64,000 nt of DNA from Candidatus Pelagibacterales bacterium (lineage in GTDB: Bacteria > Pseudomonadota > Alphaproteobacteria > Pelagibacterales > AG-422-B15). The stretch is from NCBI GenBank assembly GCA_028412835.1, contig JAONQW010000001.1:75617-139616 (forward strand). The letters are read 5' to 3'. Position 1 is the first letter of the stretch. Each line of letters opens with the position of its first letter. The position numbers and the translations under genes were made by a program. Shown here one piece after another: positions 16,686 to 25,571 of this stretch. A model generated the notes under the pieces. It saw nothing but the letters and a program-made list of their open reading frames with translations, made no database searches and was not told where the DNA came from.

Positions 16686-18201
16686 CAATTACTTTATTAC
16701 AACACCAATATATTATGTAAATGATATACCTCATATTGGCCATGCCTATACATCAATTGCAACAGACTTTATTGCAAGATTTAAAAGAATGAGCGGTGTA
16801 AATACTTTTTTTTTAACTGGTACAGATGAGCATGGACAAAAAATTCAAAAAGCTGCTACAAAAAGTTCGATTGAACCAATTGCCTTGTGTGATAATAATT
16901 CGATTAAATTTAGAGAGTTAGCTAATTTATTAAACCTATCAAATAATGATTTTATTAGAACAACGGAACAAAGACATATCGAAGGAGCCAAGTCACTATG
17001 GAGTAAGTTATTAAATAATAATGATATTTATCTTGATAACTATAAAGGCTGGTATTCAGTTAGTGATGAAACTTTTTATAATGAAAAAGATTTAATTAAG
17101 CAAAGTGATGGTACTTTTAAGACTTTTACAGGAAGTCCAGTTGAATGGATTGAAGAAGAGTCATATTTTTTTAGACTATCTAAGTATTCAGACCAACTTT
17201 TAAAACTTTATAACGATAATCCTAATTTTATTTTACCTAAATCTAGAAGAAATGAAGTAATTAGTTTTGTAAAAAGTGGCCTTAAAGATTTGTCTGTTTC
17301 GAGAAATACTTTTGATTGGGGAATAAAAGTTCCCGATGATGAAAAACATGTCATGTATGTGTGGTTAGATGCATTAAGTAGCTATCCAAATTCACTTGGC
17401 TATATATTAGATAAGGATTCAGATCTTTCTTCATACTGGTCTAATGCAACTCATATAGTGGGCAAAGATATATTGAGACACCATGCTGTTTATTGGCCAG
17501 CTTTTCTAATGTCTGCAAATCTTGAGTTACCAAAGAAGATTTTTGCCCATGGATGGTGGACTAATGAAGGTAATAAAATTTCTAAGTCATTAGGAAATGC
17601 AATTGATCCAATAGAAATTATTGCTAAGTATGGCCTAGATCAGATAAGATATTTTTTATTAAGAGAAATAACTTTTGGAAGTGATGGTGATTTTTCATTA
17701 TCAGCTTTAAAATCAAGAATCAATGCAGATCTTTCTAATGATTTAGGCAATTTATGCCAAAGGTCATTGACTATGATAGTTAAGTATTGTGACTCAACTG
17801 TACCAGGACACGAGAATATCAACGATGTAGATAAGAAATTTCTTTCAAAAATTTCTAACGATCTAGATGAACTCTCAATTTTAATTGATAATCAAGAAAT
17901 CAATATTTATATAAGAAAAATTTGGGACATTATATCTGATGCCAATAAATATTTTAATGATTATAAACCTTGGGAATTAAAAGACTCTAACAGATTAGCT
18001 TTCAATAATGTATTATATGTTACTGCTGATATTATAAAACAAATAGGAGTTATGATTTATCCAATTATGCCAAATACAAGTGAAAAAATCCTTGATTTTT
18101 TTGATATTGAAATTGATCATATATCATTTGAATTACTTAATACAAATATTGCCAAGGTAAAGATTGATCATATTAAACCATTATTTCCAAGAGTAGAGTA
18201 A
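16678..18201 (+). CDS. metG: Methionyl-tRNA synthetase
   Basis: The 507-residue class I synthetase has the HIGH motif as HIGH (His19-His22) and the KMSKS loop as KISKS (300-304). It has the MetRS hallmarks ATDFIARFKRM, LTGTDEHGQKIQKAA and HVMYVWLDALSSY, and an anticodon-binding helical domain with YKPWELK. The short form lacks the C-terminal tRNA-binding (EMAP-like) domain, typical of alphaproteobacteria. It overlaps holB by 8 bases and is followed directly by tatD. Confidence 0.96.
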   Translation: MPNNYFITTPIYYVNDIPHIGHAYTSIATDFIARFKRMSGVNTFFLTGTDEHGQKIQKAATKSSIEPIALCDNNSIKFRELANLLNLSNNDFIRTTEQRHIEGAKSLWSKLLNNNDIYLDNYKGWYSVSDETFYNEKDLIKQSDGTFKTFTGSPVEWIEEESYFFRLSKYSDQLLKLYNDNPNFILPKSRRNEVISFVKSGLKDLSVSRNTFDWGIKVPDDEKHVMYVWLDALSSYPNSLGYILDKDSDLSSYWSNATHIVGKDILRHHAVYWPAFLMSANLELPKKIFAHGWWTNEGNKISKSLGNAIDPIEIIAKYGLDQIRYFLLREITFGSDGDFSLSALKSRINADLSNDLGNLCQRSLTMIVKYCDSTVPGHENINDVDKKFLSKISNDLDELSILIDNQEINIYIRKIWDIISDANKYFNDYKPWELKDSNRLAFNNVLYVTADIIKQIGVMIYPIMPNTSEKILDFFDIEIDHISFELLNTNIAKVKIDHIKPLFPRVE

Positions 18202-18981
18202 GTGATAGTTGATAGTCATTGCCATCTAGATTATTTAAAAGAAGGTCCTTCTATTGAAGAGGTCTTAAAAAATGCAAAAAAACAAAATATTATATTAATG
18301 TTAAATATTGCAACTAAATTAGGTGAATTTGAAAAAATAATTGAAACATCAAACCTATATGATGTCGTGTATTTTACTCTAGGCATTCATCCACATGAAG
18401 CTAATGAGCTTACAAGTGATGTGGTAGACATAATACATAATAATTTAACTAACAATAAGCTAGTCGGAATAGGGGAGACGGGATTGGATTTTCATTACAA
18501 TCATTCAGACAAAGCCACCCAAATTATATCTTTTGAAAAACAAATCGAAATATCTCAAAACTCATGTCTTCCAATAGTAATTCATATGAGAAATGCTGAA
18601 GATGATACGTTAAGAGTAATCAAAAAAAAGCTTAAAGAGAAATTATTTAATGGTGTAATTCACTGCTTCACTGGCTCTCAAAAATTTGCTGATGAAGTCA
18701 TAGATTTAGGGTTTTATATTTCAGCAAGTGGAGTTGTAACATTTAAAAAATCAGAAGAATTAAGAAATGTATTTGCAAATATACCTGATAATAAAATTTT
18801 AGTAGAAACAGATTCTCCGTATCTTTCACCAGAACCATTGAGAGGAAAAATTAATCAACCAGCACACATTACCCATACTATAAAAAAACTAGCAGAGATA
18901 CGCAATCGTAGCTATGATCAAATTGTAGATTTGACTAGAGTAAACTTTTTCAATCTATTTTCAAAAATTAATAATATTTAA
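18202..18981 (+). CDS. tatD: TatD-family metal-dependent hydrolase / deoxyribonuclease
   Basis: The 259-residue TIM-barrel hydrolase has the metal-binding motifs DSHCHLD (residues 4-10), GLDFHY near 95, IHMRNAEDD near 129, IHCFTGS near 153 and ETDSPYLSPEP near 206. The start is a GTG immediately after the metG stop codon. TatD/YcfH proteins have 3'-5' exonuclease activity on DNA and RNA in the bacteria studied. Placement after metG is the conserved arrangement; a metallo-beta-lactamase-fold gene that often follows in alphaproteobacteria is replaced here by a DUF6165-like gene. Confidence 0.93.
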   Translation: MIVDSHCHLDYLKEGPSIEEVLKNAKKQNIILMLNIATKLGEFEKIIETSNLYDVVYFTLGIHPHEANELTSDVVDIIHNNLTNNKLVGIGETGLDFHYNHSDKATQIISFEKQIEISQNSCLPIVIHMRNAEDDTLRVIKKKLKEKLFNGVIHCFTGSQKFADEVIDLGFYISASGVVTFKKSEELRNVFANIPDNKILVETDSPYLSPEPLRGKINQPAHITHTIKKLAEIRNRSYDQIVDLTRVNFFNLFSKINNI

Positions 18982-18982
18982 A

Positions 18983-19369
18983 ATGCTTATAAAAATACCT
19001 GTTTCTACCGGAGAATTAGTTGATAAAATTACTATTTTAGAAATTAAAAAAAACAAGATAAAGGATAAGAAAAAGCTAAACGAAATTAAAAAAGAACATA
19101 AATACCTAAAAGAAATTTTAATTAAAAAAATTAAACTAGATAAAAAAATCAAACATGAAATTTCCTCTTTAAAAAAAATCAATTTATTTTTATGGAACAT
19201 TGAAGACGGTAAACGTGCTGCAGAGCGAAAAAAAGAATTTGGTAAAAAATTTATAGCTCTTGCTAGAAATGTTTATATTTACAATGACAAACGAGCATTG
19301 ATAAAACTGAAAATTAATCAAATAACAAAATCATCAATAGTTGAAGTTAAATCACATGGTAATCTTTAA
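18983..19369 (+). CDS. DUF6165-like protein of unknown function
   Basis: The 128-residue basic protein begins IKIPVSTGELVDKITILEIK, the pattern I associate with DUF6165. It continues with a lysine-rich, mostly helical middle (likely coiled coil, about residues 20-70) and a C-terminal LWNIEDGKRAAERKKEFGKKF plus NDKRALIKLKIN segment. In other bacteria such proteins often lie near surface polysaccharide genes, but here the gene follows tatD by one base. No signal peptide or membrane segment is seen. Function is not known. Confidence 0.75.
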   Translation: MLIKIPVSTGELVDKITILEIKKNKIKDKKKLNEIKKEHKYLKEILIKKIKLDKKIKHEISSLKKINLFLWNIEDGKRAAERKKEFGKKFIALARNVYIYNDKRALIKLKINQITKSSIVEVKSHGNL

Positions 19370-19549
19370 TATAATATACTACACTTAACTAATTGTTATT
19401 AAATATTATTATTTATTTGTCATAATATATATTATGCGAATTTTATATCAATGAAATTTATTATTAAGATTTATTATTAATTACTGATGTTTTAAAATCT
19501 AAAAGTATTGATTAGAATTACACCCTATTCAATAAAAGGGAGAATAATT

Positions 19550-20005
19550 ATGGATGAATTTTTAAATTTTTACCAAGCATCTCAACCGGAGCTAGCTATT
19601 TGGACACTTTATAATTCTGGAAGAATTGCAAATGCGCTTGTAACAATTTCATCAGTACTATTTATATGGTTAGCTATTAGAATAGCAGTCCAAACAAGAG
19701 ACAGAGATGATTCAAATATACTAAGTAAGTCACTATCATCAATTTTTGGTATATTAGTTGTATATGGTACTTTTATAGCATGGACTGTAAATAGCGGATT
19801 AATAACTGGTACTATAAATGGCTTTAGAAATGTTGCTGAGGCTGGTAAATCAGCTGGAGTTGAATTATCCCAATCAGCTATATTTTTTATGGATTATTAT
19901 TCAAATTTAAGCGAAGGTAGTAGCACACCAAGCTTACCAGCATCATTATTTCTGCTTGTAGTGTTAATAATGATATTAGGATCAATTTGGATACCAAAAA
20001 AGTAA
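19550..20005 (+). CDS. Membrane protein of unknown function
   Basis: I do not recognise this 151-residue protein. The ATG at 19550 has an unusually good ribosome-binding site for this window (AGGGAGA at 19537-19543, 6 bases upstream), so the earlier in-frame extension is rejected. It has about three hydrophobic helices: residues 25-43 (NALVTISSVLFIWLAIRIA), 58-79, and a C-terminal SLFLLVVLIMILGSIWIPKK. Between the last two is a polar stretch of about 45 residues, probably extracytoplasmic. A 180-bp leader precedes the gene and a perfect hairpin follows it, so it is probably a single-gene transcript. The strong signals suggest high expression. Confidence 0.7.
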   Translation: MDEFLNFYQASQPELAIWTLYNSGRIANALVTISSVLFIWLAIRIAVQTRDRDDSNILSKSLSSIFGILVVYGTFIAWTVNSGLITGTINGFRNVAEAGKSAGVELSQSAIFFMDYYSNLSEGSSTPSLPASLFLLVVLIMILGSIWIPKK

Positions 20006-20026
20006 TCTAACTTAATTTAGTTAATG

Positions 20027-20064
20027 TAATTTGTGCTCGTTTTTTTAATTGCGAGCACAAATTA
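20027..20064. terminator. Perfect 13-bp hairpin with T-tract in the loop
   Basis: Arms TAATTTGTGCTCG (20027-20039) and its exact complement CGAGCACAAATTA (20052-20064) enclose a 12-base loop containing TTTTTTT. It lies 22 bases after the stop of the membrane protein gene. It resembles an intrinsic terminator, but the U-tract is inside the loop rather than after the stem; the following bases are only ATAAATTTTC. It could stabilise the 3' end of the mRNA or bind a dimeric protein. The AT-poor core (GTGCTCG) makes chance pairing unlikely. Confidence 0.55.
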
Positions 20065-20177
20065 TAAATTTTCATATATAGTTTTTGTATTTAATCAGTA
20101 TTTAAATTTACTTATACCTCTCATTGGTATCTTGTATGTTTTTGGACAAAATTTTAAACGTGTAGTATCTTTATGGT

Positions 20178-20921
20178 ATGAAACTATATTATTATATCTT
20201 TTTAGTCTTTATAATTTTTTCAAAACAAACCTATGCAAAGATTGAAAGCACCAATATTAATTATAAGTTGAAATTAAGCATTCTGGGTGTTCAAATAAAG
20301 ATAGGTGAAATTAATTCATATCTAGAAATTAAAGATAATGATTATGAGCTTATGTTTTCATTAGCATCTGAAAATTTAGTAAATATAGTTACTTCAATTA
20401 ATGGTAAAGGCAACGTTAAAGGTGAGATAAAAAATTTATCATTATATCCAAAAGATTATCAATACGAATATACAAAGAAAAAAAAATATAAAAATACTCA
20501 AATTCTATTTTACAATTCTAACGTCTCATCATCATCAACAATACCAAAATTTGATAAAAATAAATTAACACCCATTACAAATGATATGCTCAATGATGTT
20601 ATCGATCCAGTAACAGCTATAATATACTTAGGTAATTATACATTGAATAAAGAATGTACAAATAGCTACAGAATATTTGATGGCAAAAGACGTTACAATT
20701 TAAATTACACAAATAAATTTACTAAAGGTGACTATACTATTTGTAGATTGACACAAAAAAAAATAGGTGGTTTTAAATTATCAAGTGATAACAATGATAT
20801 ATTTAAACCTGCACAAGAAATTGATACATACTTCAAAAAAAAAGATAATGAATATATTTTAGAAAAAATTATAACTAAAAATAATTTTTCTAATCTATTA
20901 ATTGAAGTCAATTACTCCTAA
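20178..20921 (+). CDS. DUF3108 exported protein
   Basis: The 247-residue protein begins with a signal peptide (MKLYYYIFLVFIIFSKQTYA). It continues with the DUF3108 pattern: YKLKLSILGVQIKIGEI, a repeated beta-strand body, then DVIDPVTAIIYLGN near residue 139 and CTNSYRIFDGKRRYNL near 157. Members are predicted periplasmic beta-rich proteins without a firm biochemical role. The 3' end overlaps the convergent hflX stop by 4 bp. The DUF label is based on the VDP and FDGRRR-like motifs. Confidence 0.83.
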   Translation: MKLYYYIFLVFIIFSKQTYAKIESTNINYKLKLSILGVQIKIGEINSYLEIKDNDYELMFSLASENLVNIVTSINGKGNVKGEIKNLSLYPKDYQYEYTKKKKYKNTQILFYNSNVSSSSTIPKFDKNKLTPITNDMLNDVIDPVTAIIYLGNYTLNKECTNSYRIFDGKRRYNLNYTNKFTKGDYTICRLTQKKIGGFKLSSDNNDIFKPAQEIDTYFKKKDNEYILEKIITKNNFSNLLIEVNYS

Positions 20922-21982
20922 TAACTACTTGACAAAATATCTCTAAATTCTTCTACCCCTAATCCATTTAATGCACTTAAATAAACCCTGCTTTTGGTGT
21001 TCTTAAATTTTCTATTACTAAAAGTATCAATTTTATTAAAAACAGTTATCATATTTTTAACCTTATCATCACTAACGCCTGTACTTAATAGTGTTTTTTT
21101 TGTAGTTCTTATTTTATCTCTAAAATTCATATCATTTATATCGACTACATTAATTAAAATATCAGATTCATTTACTTCTTCTAATGTCGCTTTAAACGCA
21201 TCTATTAATTGAGTTGGAATATTTGAAATAAAACCAACAGTATCTATTATTGTTGCCTTCTTTGACGGAAGAAATAATTTACTTATTTTTGTATCTAATG
21301 TTGCAAACAATTCATCTTTTGCGTACTCATTTTTTTTAGTTAATTTATTAAACAATGTAGATTTACCAGAATTTGTATAACCTACTAAGGCATACGATGT
21401 ATTAACATTTTTTTTTCTATTACTTCTTTGATTATCTCGTCTTTTTATAATTTTTTTTAAATCTTTTTTAAGTGAATTGATTCTTTCTTGGATTAAACGT
21501 CTATCTAATTCAATTTGTAATTCACCAGGACCACCAATAAATGATTGCCCACCTCTTTGTCTCTCTAGGTGAGTCCATGCTCTTACTAATCTAGATTTAC
21601 GATAATTTAAATTTGCCAATTCAACTTGTAGTTTGCCTTCTGAAGTAAGAGCCCTATCTGCAAAAATTTCAATAATTAGTCCAGTTCTATCTATTACCTT
21701 TATATTAAGAAACTTTTCTAGATTTTTTTGTTGTGATGGAGTTAATAAATAGTTGCATACTAGTAAATCAATACTCTTGTTACTTATTATATCTTTTAAC
21801 TCAGATAATTTACCTTTACTCAATAAAGTTGAAGAATAAAACTTATTAATTCTTATACTAAAGGAAGATTTACATTTGATCTTTAGTGTTTTGCTTAAAT
21901 TAACAATTTCATTTAAGTTGTAATCTTTATTGATTAAATCATTTTTATTAGTAATTAAATTTATGATTATTCCGTTTGTCAA
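20918..21982 (-). CDS. hflX: GTPase HflX
   Basis: The 354-residue GTPase has the HflX N-terminal domain and the glycine-rich linker RGGQSFIGGPGELQIELDRR (near residues 143-162). The G domain has G1 GYTNSGKST (near 201-209), G3 DTVGF, the IPTQLIDAFKATLEE switch region and G4 NKID. HflX binds the 50S subunit and can split stalled or hibernating ribosomes. The alphaproteobacterial partner gene hfq is expected directly upstream but is absent; the D-amino-acid transaminase gene is 5 bases away instead. It is convergent with DUF3108, with a 4-bp overlap. Confidence 0.95.
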   Translation of the reverse strand: MTNGIIINLITNKNDLINKDYNLNEIVNLSKTLKIKCKSSFSIRINKFYSSTLLSKGKLSELKDIISNKSIDLLVCNYLLTPSQQKNLEKFLNIKVIDRTGLIIEIFADRALTSEGKLQVELANLNYRKSRLVRAWTHLERQRGGQSFIGGPGELQIELDRRLIQERINSLKKDLKKIIKRRDNQRSNRKKNVNTSYALVGYTNSGKSTLFNKLTKKNEYAKDELFATLDTKISKLFLPSKKATIIDTVGFISNIPTQLIDAFKATLEEVNESDILINVVDINDMNFRDKIRTTKKTLLSTGVSDDKVKNMITVFNKIDTFSNRKFKNTKSRVYLSALNGLGVEEFRDILSSSY

Positions 21983-21987
21983 AGTAG

Positions 21988-22845
21988 TTAAATTTTAGAT
22001 TTTATAGCTTTTTTGTATATATCTAAAAAAATAGGTGCAAATTTGCCTGGTTTGCCATTACCAATTTTAATATTATCGACCATATTAACCGGAGTAACAA
22101 AGGTTGTAGCGCTAGTTATAAATGCCTCTTTAGCGCTACGTATATCTTTAATGTTAAAACTAGTTTCTTTAAATTTTATTTTATATTTACATAAACCTTT
22201 CAGGAAAGTCTCTCTTGTAATACCAGGTAGAATGTTATTTTTTAAAGATGATGTTCTTAGTACATCATTTTTATCTAAAATCCAGGCTGTACTTGAACTA
22301 CCCTCTGTAATAAAACCAGCATCATCAATTAGCCAGGCTTCCTTTGAATTATTTTCATACGCATGTTGTTTTGCTAAAACGGGCGGGAGCAAATTTAAGC
22401 TTTTGATGTCACATCTTTTCCATCTTAAATCCTTAGTAGTTTTAACATTAATACCATTATATATATCTTTATAAAAAGTATCTTCTGATATAACTTTTCC
22501 AATTATAGTTATAGAACTCTTAATATCTTTTGGATATTTAAAATCTCTTTTTGCTACTCCCCGCGTAACTTGTAAATATACAGTTCCGGTTACTATCATA
22601 TTTTTTTTAATAATATTTCTTATATGATATAGATAAGCACTTTTTTTAATTGGAGTTACAATTTTTAACTCGGATAGTGAGCGAAATAATCTTTTTAAAT
22701 GTGGTTGAAAATCAATAATACATGAGTCGATTATTGTAAAAACTTCATAAACACCATCAGCAAATTGATATCCTCTATCATCAACATGTATTAATGCATC
22801 AGAATAGTCACAATACTGACCATTTACAAAAGCTATCCTAGACAA
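21988..22845 (-). CDS. dat: D-amino-acid transaminase (class IV aminotransferase)
   Basis: The 285-residue fold-type IV PLP enzyme has DDRGYQFADGVYEVFTI at residues 22-38, the PLP lysine in LLPPVLAKQHAYEN near residue 158 and the TEGSSSTAWIL cofactor-binding segment near 184. The LLPPVLAKQ pattern resembles D-alanine transaminases, which make D-Glu or D-Ala for peptidoglycan, more than IlvE. Its place between trkA and hflX matches the alphaproteobacterial ntr cluster. It directly abuts trkA (adjacent bases). Branched-chain or 4-amino-4-deoxychorismate activity remains possible. Confidence 0.85.
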   Translation of the reverse strand: MSRIAFVNGQYCDYSDALIHVDDRGYQFADGVYEVFTIIDSCIIDFQPHLKRLFRSLSELKIVTPIKKSAYLYHIRNIIKKNMIVTGTVYLQVTRGVAKRDFKYPKDIKSSITIIGKVISEDTFYKDIYNGINVKTTKDLRWKRCDIKSLNLLPPVLAKQHAYENNSKEAWLIDDAGFITEGSSSTAWILDKNDVLRTSSLKNNILPGITRETFLKGLCKYKIKFKETSFNIKDIRSAKEAFITSATTFVTPVNMVDNIKIGNGKPGKFAPIFLDIYKKAIKSKI

Positions 22846-24237
22846 TTAAAATGACCCTCTGACTTTAAATATCTCTTCAGCCTTCGATACATCATCTGAC
22901 ATAGTGATAAAAATTACATTGTCCCCCACCTCAATTATTGTATTCTTGTCAGGAACTATAACTTCATCTTTTCTTACAATTAATCCAATTTTTATTCCTG
23001 CAGGTAAATCTACTTCTTTTAATGTCTTGTTTATTAATTCAGATGATTTAGTTGCTTTCGCATGAATTATTTCAGCATCAGCATTACCAATTGTATAGAC
23101 AGAAATAAAACTCCCTTTGTGAACATGTTTTAATATTTTGGATACAGTAGTCATTCTTGGATCTATAATTCTATCAATACCTAAAACATCTTTAATATTA
23201 TTATAGTCAGAATTATTAATTAAAATTAGTGACTTACAATTATTTTTTCTTGATATTGCCGAAACTATAATATTTGTTTCATCGTCATCAGTTAATGCAA
23301 GTATCATATCAGTAGAGGAAATATTAGCTTCATCTAGAAGATCTTGGTCAAGCCCGTCTCCATTTAATACCAATGTATTATTTAAGTTATCAGCAATTTT
23401 AGACGATCTTTCTAAATTTTGCTCTATTATTGTAACAGCAATATTTGACTTATTTTCTTCTAATTCTTTTGCTATATTAAAACCAATATTTCCTCCACCA
23501 ATAATTAGTAGTTTAGATATTGGCTTTTCTTCTAGGCCAAAAGCAGCCATAGTTCTGTCCACATGACTTTTATCTATTAATAGATAAACTTTATCATTAA
23601 GAAGCAACTTCTCTGACTTACCTGGTATAAATAATTTATCATTTCTTAATATTGAAATAATGGAAACACGTAAATTTTTCTTTGAATTGTCTTCATCCTG
23701 AAATATTTCATGGATATTTCTTAATTCTGTATCTACTAAAGGACAATTCTCATCAATGACAATGCCAGTCAATTCAATCTTATCACTATAAAAAGGCGCA
23801 ATTTCAAATGCATCTGGAGCATTCAACTGTCTAATTATAGATCTTGCCACCTCTAGTTCTGGACTAATGATCAAGTCAATAGGCATATTATCTGCGTTAT
23901 ATAAATTTCTCCAAATTGGATTCAAAAAATCTTCTGATCTTAATCTTGCTATTTTTCTTGGTATCTTAAAAAATGTATGTGCCATTTGACAGGCAACCAT
24001 ATTTATTTCATCTTGCAGCGTAACCGCAATTATCATATCGGCATCTTTTGCACCTGCCTTTTCTAAAATAGATGGATATGATGCTGAACCCACGATAGTA
24101 TTAAGATCAACTTCATCACTAAGCTTGGAAATCAATTCCTCAGATTGATCAATAACTGTAACATCATTATTTTGATTTACTAATTGCTCAGCAATACTTG
24201 TTCCGACCTTACCTGCACCACAAACTATTACTCTCAT
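22846..24237 (-). CDS. trkA: Potassium uptake regulator TrkA
   Basis: The 463-residue cytosolic protein is built from two repeated halves, each a TrkA_N Rossmann domain (VCGAGKVGTSIAEQL at residue 4; IIGGGNIGFNIAKEL near 240) followed by a TrkA_C domain. It binds NAD(H) and gates the TrkH/G potassium channel in the inner membrane. No trkH gene is in the window; the row ntrY-ntrX-trkA is the standard alphaproteobacterial placement. It is 2 bases from ntrX and abuts the transaminase gene, so the five genes probably form one transcript. Confidence 0.95.
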   Translation of the reverse strand: MRVIVCGAGKVGTSIAEQLVNQNNDVTVIDQSEELISKLSDEVDLNTIVGSASYPSILEKAGAKDADMIIAVTLQDEINMVACQMAHTFFKIPRKIARLRSEDFLNPIWRNLYNADNMPIDLIISPELEVARSIIRQLNAPDAFEIAPFYSDKIELTGIVIDENCPLVDTELRNIHEIFQDEDNSKKNLRVSIISILRNDKLFIPGKSEKLLLNDKVYLLIDKSHVDRTMAAFGLEEKPISKLLIIGGGNIGFNIAKELEENKSNIAVTIIEQNLERSSKIADNLNNTLVLNGDGLDQDLLDEANISSTDMILALTDDDETNIIVSAISRKNNCKSLILINNSDYNNIKDVLGIDRIIDPRMTTVSKILKHVHKGSFISVYTIGNADAEIIHAKATKSSELINKTLKEVDLPAGIKIGLIVRKDEVIVPDKNTIIEVGDNVIFITMSDDVSKAEEIFKVRGSF

Positions 24238-24239
24238 AA

Positions 24240-25571
24240 TTAATCGATATCTGTAATTTTTAATTGCTTAAGTTTTCTATGAAGAGCAGATCTCTCCATT
24301 CCAATAAAAGCTGCAGTTTTAGAAATATTTCCATCAAATCGTTTTATCTGAGATAATAAATAGTTTTTTTCAAAAGCTTCACGTGCATTTTTAATCGGCA
24401 TAGATATAACATTCTTTTGATCAAAATCATCATTTAATTTATTATTATTTAAAATCTTATGTTTATCACCAATTATTAATTCTCTTTCGACGGCATTTTT
24501 TAACTCTCTTATGTTGCCAGGCCAGTCATAATGCAAATATCGATCTTTAATTTCATTAATTATATTTCTTTTAGGCAAACCATTTGTTTTACAAAAATTA
24601 TTACTAAAATATGCAACTAATTCATCTATATCATCAATTCTATCAACTAATCTTGGTAAATTTAATTCAACAACATTCAATCTATGATATAAATCTTTTC
24701 TAAATAAATTTTCATTTATTGCTGCAACAAGATCTTTAGTTGAAGAGGCAATAATTCTAGTCTCTATATTTACAATTTTATTACCACCAGTTCTTATGAA
24801 TGATTGTTCTGTTAAAACTCTTAATATCTTTATTTGTGTTTGCATTGGCATCTCACCAACCTCATCAATAAACAGTGATCCATTATTTGCCTTTTCAAAC
24901 AAACCAGTGTGTTTAATAAGTCCATTTTCTTCTATACCAAATAGTTCATTCTCGATTCCATTTGGTTCTAGTAATGAAGCATTAATTACAACAAAAGGAC
25001 CATCTTTAAACATCGATTTATTGTGAATTTCTTTAGCAACTAAGTCTTTACCTGTTCCAGATTCTCCAGTTATTAAAACACGACTAGATGTATGTGCAAT
25101 TTTACTTATAATTTCTTTAATTTTTAAAGTATTAGATGATGATCCTATTAATTGATTTTTATAAAAGTTTATTTCTTTTAACTCTTTGTTTTCATCTCTA
25201 ATTAATTTAACTTCTAAAGCCCTACTTACTGATAAAGTTAATCGTTCACTTTTAAATGGTTTTTCAACAAATTCATAAGCACCTTCTTTTATAGCTTCAA
25301 CAGCCATATCAATATTTCCATGTCCAGAAATAATTATAATTGGAGCTTTAATATCTTTTTTCTTTATTAACTTTAGTAATTTTATTCCATCATAATTAGC
25401 ATCATTTAACCAAACATCTAGAATTATTAAGTCAAAACTATTATTTTCAAGAAAATTTATTGCGTCATTAGGATTTAATGCTTTAGTACAATTAAACCCT
25501 TCATCACTTAGTATGGCAGAAATAGATTCTGTTATATCTATCTCATCATCTATTATTAAAATTTTATTCAT
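24240..25571 (-). CDS. ntrX: NtrX response regulator (NtrC family, no GAFTGA loop)
   Basis: The 443-residue protein has an N-terminal receiver domain (acidic Asp8/Asp9, phospho-acceptor Asp52 in LDVWL, Lys104 in EKPF), an AAA+ domain with Walker A GESGTGKD (169-176) and Walker B SLFIDEVGEM (232-241), and a C-terminal Fis-type helix-turn-helix with AAFIGMERSALHRKLKQL. The sigma-54-contact loop, normally GAFTGA, is replaced by an ELFGIEENGLIKHTG segment (209-223), so conventional sigma-54 activation is unlikely. It overlaps ntrY by 4 bp. Role in nitrogen, redox or envelope control is inferred from the family. Confidence 0.93.
   Translation of the reverse strand: MNKILIIDDEIDITESISAILSDEGFNCTKALNPNDAINFLENNSFDLIILDVWLNDANYDGIKLLKLIKKKDIKAPIIIISGHGNIDMAVEAIKEGAYEFVEKPFKSERLTLSVSRALEVKLIRDENKELKEINFYKNQLIGSSSNTLKIKEIISKIAHTSSRVLITGESGTGKDLVAKEIHNKSMFKDGPFVVINASLLEPNGIENELFGIEENGLIKHTGLFEKANNGSLFIDEVGEMPMQTQIKILRVLTEQSFIRTGGNKIVNIETRIIASSTKDLVAAINENLFRKDLYHRLNVVELNLPRLVDRIDDIDELVAYFSNNFCKTNGLPKRNIINEIKDRYLHYDWPGNIRELKNAVERELIIGDKHKILNNNKLNDDFDQKNVISMPIKNAREAFEKNYLLSQIKRFDGNISKTAAFIGMERSALHRKLKQLKITDID

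Noticed and set aside
20033-20245. Small ORF ahead of and overlapping the DUF3108 gene
   Set aside because: It runs through the perfect hairpin arm and overlaps the signal-peptide start of a well-supported gene in another frame; it has no ribosome-binding site.
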